A DNA stretch of 43,477 nt from DATJPD01 sp036394195 (GTDB lineage: Bacteria > Pseudomonadota > Alphaproteobacteria > CACIAM-22H2), in the NCBI GenBank assembly GCA_036394195.1, contig DASWFO010000198.1, positions 1 to 43,477 on the forward strand, given 5' to 3'. The notes beneath the pieces were generated by a model. That model saw nothing but the letters and a program-made list of their open reading frames with translations, was not told the DNA's origin and ran no database searches. The translations under genes were made by a program, and so were the position numbers. Positions 40,113 through 43,477 of the stretch are shown here, one piece after another. Position 1 is the first letter of the stretch. Every line of letters starts with the position of its first letter.

Positions 40113-40477
40113 AGCACCTCAGGCGCCAGGCTGATGATCTTCATGTAGCCCTTCGAGCGCAGCTCGCGGGTCACCGGCCCGAAGATACGCGTGCCAATCG
40201 GCTCGCCTTCCTTCGAGATCAGGACGGCGGCATTGCGGTCGAAGCGCACCATCGAGCCGTCGGTGCGCCGGATGGCCATGCGGGTGCGCACGATCACCGC
40301 CTTGTGCACGTCGCCCTTCTTCACGCGGCCGCGCGGAATCGCCTCCTTGACCGAGACGACGATGACGTCGCCGATCGAGGCGGTCTTGCGCTTCGAGCCG
40401 CCGAGCACCTTGACGCACTGCACGCTGCGTGCGCCCGAGTTGTCGGCGACCTCCAGCCTGGTCTTCATCTGGATCAT
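40109..40477 (-). CDS. rplN: 50S ribosomal protein L14
   Basis: 122 residues, standard: MIQMKTRLEVADNSGARSVQ, KVLGGSKRKTASIGDVIVVS, VRTRMAIRRTDGSMVRFDRN and RELRSKGYMKIISLAPEVL. It lies at the subunit interface. 18 nt after rpsQ. Confidence 0.98.
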   Translation of the reverse strand: MIQMKTRLEVADNSGARSVQCVKVLGGSKRKTASIGDVIVVSVKEAIPRGRVKKGDVHKAVIVRTRMAIRRTDGSMVRFDRNAAVLISKEGEPIGTRIFGPVTRELRSKGYMKIISLAPEVL

Positions 40478-40495
40478 TGGCGTCGATCCTCTCGG

Positions 40496-40744
40496 TCAGG
40501 CCTTCGCCGGTGCGGCGTCGGCGACGATTTCCCAGCGCTTGCGCTTGGATATCGGCCGGCACTCGCGGATCTTGACCCGCTCGCCGGTCTTCACCTGGTT
40601 GGACTCGTCGTGCGCCAGGTACTTTTTCGAACGCACGATGAATTTCTTGTACATGGGGTGCATGAAGCGGCGCTCGACCTTGACCGTCACGGTCTTCTCG
40701 CTCACGTCGCTCACCACGATTCCCGTTAGCACGCGCCTCGGCAT
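40496..40744 (-). CDS. rpsQ: 30S ribosomal protein S17
   Basis: 82 residues: LTGIVVSDVSEKTVTVKVER, RFMHPMYKKFIVRSKKYLAH, GERVKIRECRPISKRKRWEI. An OB-fold primary 16S rRNA binder. 21 nt after rpmC. Confidence 0.97.
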   Translation of the reverse strand: MPRRVLTGIVVSDVSEKTVTVKVERRFMHPMYKKFIVRSKKYLAHDESNQVKTGERVKIRECRPISKRKRWEIVADAAPAKA

Positions 40745-40765
40745 GATCGTTCTTTGTCCTTCTCG

Positions 40766-40975
40766 TTACTTCGCGGCCGCAGATTCGGTCCGCGCGCGTT
40801 CGCCGAGGATCGTCTGGATGCGCGCGATGTCGCGGCGCACCTGACGGACCCGGGCGGTGTTTTCGAGCTGTCCGCTCGACCGCTGGAAACGCAGGTTGAA
40901 TTTTTCCTTCTGCAGTTCGGCGAGCTGGGTCTTCAGCTCATCGATCGTCTTGGGGCGGATGTCCGAAGATTTCAT
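40766..40975 (-). CDS. rpmC: 50S ribosomal protein L29
   Basis: 69 residues, two-helix L29: IRPKTIDELKTQLAELQKEK, FNLRFQRSSGQLENTARVRQ and VRRDIARIQTIL. It is near the exit tunnel and helps dock SRP and trigger factor. 6 nt after rplP. Confidence 0.97.
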   Translation of the reverse strand: MKSSDIRPKTIDELKTQLAELQKEKFNLRFQRSSGQLENTARVRQVRRDIARIQTILGERARTESAAAK

Positions 40976-40981
40976 GGCGCG

Positions 40982-41401
40982 TCAGGCTCCGTCGCCCAGG
41001 CGGGTGACCATGCGGGTCTTGATCGGCAGCTTGGCGGCCGCCAGCAGGAACGCTTCGGCCGCGGTGGCCTTCGGCACCCCGTCGATCTCGAACAGGATCT
41101 TGCCTGGCTTCACTCGGCACACCCAGAATTCCGGCGTGCCCTTGCCCGAGCCCATGCGGACCTCGGCCGGCTTCTTCGATACCGGCACGTCCGGGAAGAT
41201 GCGGATCCACACCCGGCCGACGCGCTTCAGCTCGCGCGTGATGGTCCGCCGCGCCGCTTCGATCTGGCGGGCCGTCATCCGGCACGGCTCCATGGCCTTC
41301 AGGCCATAGGCGCCGAAATTCAGCGTGTAGCCGCCCTTGGCGATGCCGTGGATGCGGCCCTTATGCGCCTTGCGGTATTTCGTACGAGCGGGTTGCAGCA
41401 T
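40982..41401 (-). CDS. rplP: 50S ribosomal protein L16
   Basis: 139 residues: MLQPARTKYRKAHKGRIHGI, AYGLKAMEPCRMTARQIEAA and RRTITRELKRVGRVWIRIFP, then PVSKKPAEVRMGSGKGTPEF. It binds near the A site. The GRIHGIAKGG stretch and full length are normal. Between rpsC (37 nt) and rpmC. Confidence 0.98.
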   Translation of the reverse strand: MLQPARTKYRKAHKGRIHGIAKGGYTLNFGAYGLKAMEPCRMTARQIEAARRTITRELKRVGRVWIRIFPDVPVSKKPAEVRMGSGKGTPEFWVCRVKPGKILFEIDGVPKATAAEAFLLAAAKLPIKTRMVTRLGDGA

Positions 41402-41438
41402 GGTCGTTCTCTCGTCTGTGCCTCAAAGGCCGGCGCGG

Positions 41439-42119
41439 TCAGCGCGCCGGAGCCTGCTCGGCCGCGCGCTTGTCCTGGGCCATGGGGTCATGGGCCATGA
41501 TTTCGCCCTTGAACACCCAGACCTTGACCCCGCACGTGCCGTAGGTGGTCTTCGCGGTTGCCGTGCCGTAGTCGATATCGGCGCGCAAGGTGTGCAGCGG
41601 CACCCGCCCCTCGCGATACCATTCGACGCGGGCGATCTCCGCCCCGCCGAGCCGGCCCGAGCAGTTGATGCGGATGCCCTGGGCGCCCAGGCGCATCGCG
41701 GACTGCACGGCGCGCTTCATGGCGCGGCGGAACGCCACGCGCCGCTCGAGCTGCTGGGCGATGTTCTCGGCGACCAGCTTGGCGTCGATCTCCGGCTTGC
41801 GGATCTCGACGATATTGAGGTTCACCTCGGTGCTGTTGGTCAGCCTGGCGAGCTCGGAGCGCAGCTTCTCGATGTCGGCGCCCTTCTTGCCGATGACGAC
41901 GCCGGGGCGCGCGGTGTGGATGGTGATCCGCGCCTTCTTCGCCGGCCGCTCGATGACGACACGCGACACGCCCGCCTGCTGCAGCCGGTCGCTGAGATAG
42001 CGGCGGAGCTGCAGGTCCTCGTGCAGGAGCTTCGAATACTCGTCGGTGGCGAACCAGCGCGAGTCCCAGGTGCGGTTGATGCCCAGCCGCAGTCCGATCG
42101 GATTGACTTTTTGACCCAT
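41439..42119 (-). CDS. rpsC: 30S ribosomal protein S3
   Basis: 226 residues: MGQKVNPIGLRLGINRTWDS, a KH domain with TARPGVVIGKKGADIEKLRS, and the C-terminal domain (GRLGGAEIARVEWYREGRVP, LHTLRADIDYGTATAKTTYG, GVKVWVFKGE). It forms the mRNA entry channel. Only 2 nt after rplV. Confidence 0.98.
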   Translation of the reverse strand: MGQKVNPIGLRLGINRTWDSRWFATDEYSKLLHEDLQLRRYLSDRLQQAGVSRVVIERPAKKARITIHTARPGVVIGKKGADIEKLRSELARLTNSTEVNLNIVEIRKPEIDAKLVAENIAQQLERRVAFRRAMKRAVQSAMRLGAQGIRINCSGRLGGAEIARVEWYREGRVPLHTLRADIDYGTATAKTTYGTCGVKVWVFKGEIMAHDPMAQDKRAAEQAPAR

Positions 42120-42121
42120 GG

Positions 42122-42517
42122 TTAGGCGCTCTTCTCCGCTGGTTTCGCCTCGCGCTCGCGCACGATGACGGTCAAATGGCTGAACGGCTTCACGATGCCG
42201 GCCGAGCGGCCGCGGCCGCGCGCGTGAAAGCGGCGCATCTGGAAGGCCTTGCCGACATGCGCCTCGGCAACATAGAGCCGGTCGACGTCGAGCTGGTGGT
42301 TGTTCTCGGCATTGGCGATCGCCGCCTGCAGCACCTTCCGCACCGTGACCGCGATGCGGCGCTTGGAGAAGGTGAGTTCGGCGAGCGCCTTCGCCGCGTC
42401 CATGCCGCGGATCAGCTCAGCCACGAGGTTGAGCTTGCGCGGGCTGGTGCGAATGGCGCGGGCCACGGCCTGGGCCTCGTTCTCTTCGCGCCGGCGGCCT
42501 TTGGAGGGCTTGCTCAT
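42122..42517 (-). CDS. rplV: 50S ribosomal protein L22
   Basis: 131 residues. A short basic start (KPSKGRRREENEAQAVARAI) is followed by SPRKLNLVAELIRGMDAAKA, VRKVLQAAIANAENN and the hairpin tip RFHARGRGRSAGIVKPFSHL. It lines the exit tunnel. Its start overlaps the rpsS stop by 4 nt. Confidence 0.97.
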   Translation of the reverse strand: MSKPSKGRRREENEAQAVARAIRTSPRKLNLVAELIRGMDAAKALAELTFSKRRIAVTVRKVLQAAIANAENNHQLDVDRLYVAEAHVGKAFQMRRFHARGRGRSAGIVKPFSHLTVIVREREAKPAEKSA

Positions 42518-42798
42518 TCATCCCTCTTCGCCGTCTTGTCGGCGGACGAGTGGCCATGGAACTGGCGGGTCGGCGAGAACTCGCCGAACTTATGACCGAC
42601 CATGTTCTCGGTCACCAGCACCGGCAGGAACTTGTGGCCGTTGTAGACCCCGAAGGTGAGGCCGACGAATTGCGGCAGGATGGTCGAGCGGCGCGACCAG
42701 ATCTTGATGATCTCGTTTCGGCCGGAGCTCCGCGACTTGTCCGCCTTTTTGAGGAGATACCCGTCCACGAACGGGCCCTTCCATGTCGAGCGAGCCAC
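42514..42798 (-). CDS. rpsS: 30S ribosomal protein S19
   Basis: 94 residues: MARSTWKGPFVDGYLLKKAD, IKIWSRRSTILPQFVGLTFG, VYNGHKFLPVLVTENMVGHK and FGEFSPTRQFHGHSSADKTA. It is located at the 30S head near S13. 12 nt after rplB. Confidence 0.98.
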   Translation of the reverse strand: MARSTWKGPFVDGYLLKKADKSRSSGRNEIIKIWSRRSTILPQFVGLTFGVYNGHKFLPVLVTENMVGHKFGEFSPTRQFHGHSSADKTAKRDE

Positions 42799-42810
42799 CG
42801 TGCGCCTCCG

Positions 42811-43477
42811 TTATTTCGCGTTCCGGCGACGGACGATGAGCTTGTCCGTCGACTTGTTGTGACGAGTCTTGTAGCCCTTGGTCGGCTGGCCCCACGGAGT
42901 CACCGGATGGCGACCGCCCTTGGTGCGGCCCTCGCCGCCGCCGTGCGGGTGATCGATCGGATTCATCGCGGTGCCGCGCACCGATGGACGCCAGCCGAGC
43001 CAGCGGTTGCGGCCGGCCTTGCCGATCTTGACGTTCTGCTGGTCGGGGTTCGAGACCGCCCCGATGGTGGCGAGACATTCGCCGCCGACCCGGCGCACCT
43101 CGCCCGAGGCCAGGCGCAGCAGCGCGTAGCCCTGGTCCTTGCCGACCAGCTGCACGAACGTGCCGGCCGAGCGCGCCAGCTGGCCGCCGCGGCCGGGCTT
43201 CAGCTCGATGTTGTGGATGATCGTGCCGACCGGGATGTTGCGCATCGGCAGCGTGTTGCCGGGCTTGATGTCGACGCGCTCGCCCGAGACGATGGAATCG
43301 CCCACCGCCAGGCGCTGCGGCGCCAGGATGTAGGCCAGTTCGCCGTCCGCATACCTGACCAGTGCGATGAACGCCGTGCGGTTCGGATCGTATTCGATGC
43401 GCTCGACCGTGCTGACCACGTCGAACTTGCGGCGCTTGAAGTCGACGATGCGATAGCGCCGGCGATGGCCGCCGCCG
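42811..43477 (-). CDS. rplB: 50S ribosomal protein L2, 5' end beyond the window
   Basis: Partial: 221 residues plus the stop are visible, and the frame runs off the window end. L2 is normally about 275 residues, so roughly the first 50 are missing. Visible motifs are GGGHRRRYRIVDFKRRKFD at the edge, VERIEYDPNRTAFIALVRY, the GRGGQLARSAGTFVQL core, and the RGTAMNPIDHPHGGGEGRTK loop with the histidine implicated in peptidyl transfer. An internal GTG at 43419 is not the start. Confidence 0.97.
   Translation of the reverse strand, partial: GGGHRRRYRIVDFKRRKFDVVSTVERIEYDPNRTAFIALVRYADGELAYILAPQRLAVGDSIVSGERVDIKPGNTLPMRNIPVGTIIHNIELKPGRGGQLARSAGTFVQLVGKDQGYALLRLASGEVRRVGGECLATIGAVSNPDQQNVKIGKAGRNRWLGWRPSVRGTAMNPIDHPHGGGEGRTKGGRHPVTPWGQPTKGYKTRHNKSTDKLIVRRRNAK

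Overview
The window is a high-G+C proteobacterial chromosome segment. Gene content and order point to Alphaproteobacteria, probably a Rhodospirillales- or Hyphomicrobiales-like lineage: spc/alpha ribosomal operons in the order secY-adk-rpsM-rpsK-rpoA-rplQ without rpmJ, followed by htrA-rarA-(DUF429)-rluC, a Bug-type periplasmic receptor, and a FixK-like Crp/Fnr regulator. No finer placement can be supported from sequence alone. No rRNA, tRNA, CRISPR array or insertion sequence was seen.

Layout. (1) 0.2-4.3 kb, minus strand: an IclR regulator, a Bug-family solute receptor and an ADP-forming acyl-CoA synthetase, which look like a carboxylate uptake and activation unit. (2) 4.5-8.3 kb, plus strand: a small one-helix membrane protein behind a perfect FNR-type box, a PPOX flavoprotein, a Rieske oxygenase coupled to a heme-oxygenase-like diiron protein, and an unrecognised protein made of two copies of one module. 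(3) 8.4-10.6 kb, minus strand: aldo/keto reductase, UBP-type zinc finger protein and MDR quinone oxidoreductase. (4) 10.7-21.9 kb: a stress island with small heat-shock proteins (one a broken fusion), DUF5335, rhomboid protease, ClpP/SppA-like membrane protease, PsiE-like protein, a FixK-like regulator, DnaK-GrpE, a triple-BON protein, a thioredoxin-reductase-like flavoprotein lacking CxxC, a PRC-barrel protein and a secreted Gln/Ser-rich protein. (5) 22-26.2 kb: ornithine cyclodeaminase family protein, ABC-type amino-acid receptor, DUF2237 protein and a membrane class III adenylate cyclase. (6) 26.2-30.9 kb, minus strand: rluC, DUF429, rarA and htrA, tightly coupled. (7) 31-43.5 kb, minus strand: the ribosomal S10 (3' part), spc and alpha operons, from rplB (cut by the window end) to rplQ.

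The most notable feature is in region 4. Five palindromes of the form TTGA[C/T]-N4-[G/A]TCAA lie in the promoter regions of hsp20/rhomboid, dnaK, the BON gene, the PRC-barrel gene and the Gln/Ser-rich gene. A sixth lies before the small membrane protein at 4.6 kb. The regulator in the middle of the island carries the E-x2-S-R recognition helix that reads TTGA half-sites in the Fnr/FixK family. This suggests a self-contained chaperone, protease and redox regulon under one Crp/Fnr-type switch, probably responding to oxygen or redox state rather than heat alone. That is an inference from motif position; binding has not been shown.

Other points worth attention are a deletion-like fusion of two Hsp20 genes, a Rieske/diiron oxidase pair, a nested-hairpin repeat present twice, long basic tails on Adk and L15, and a DUF429 protein whose C-terminus is encoded by intergenic repeat DNA.
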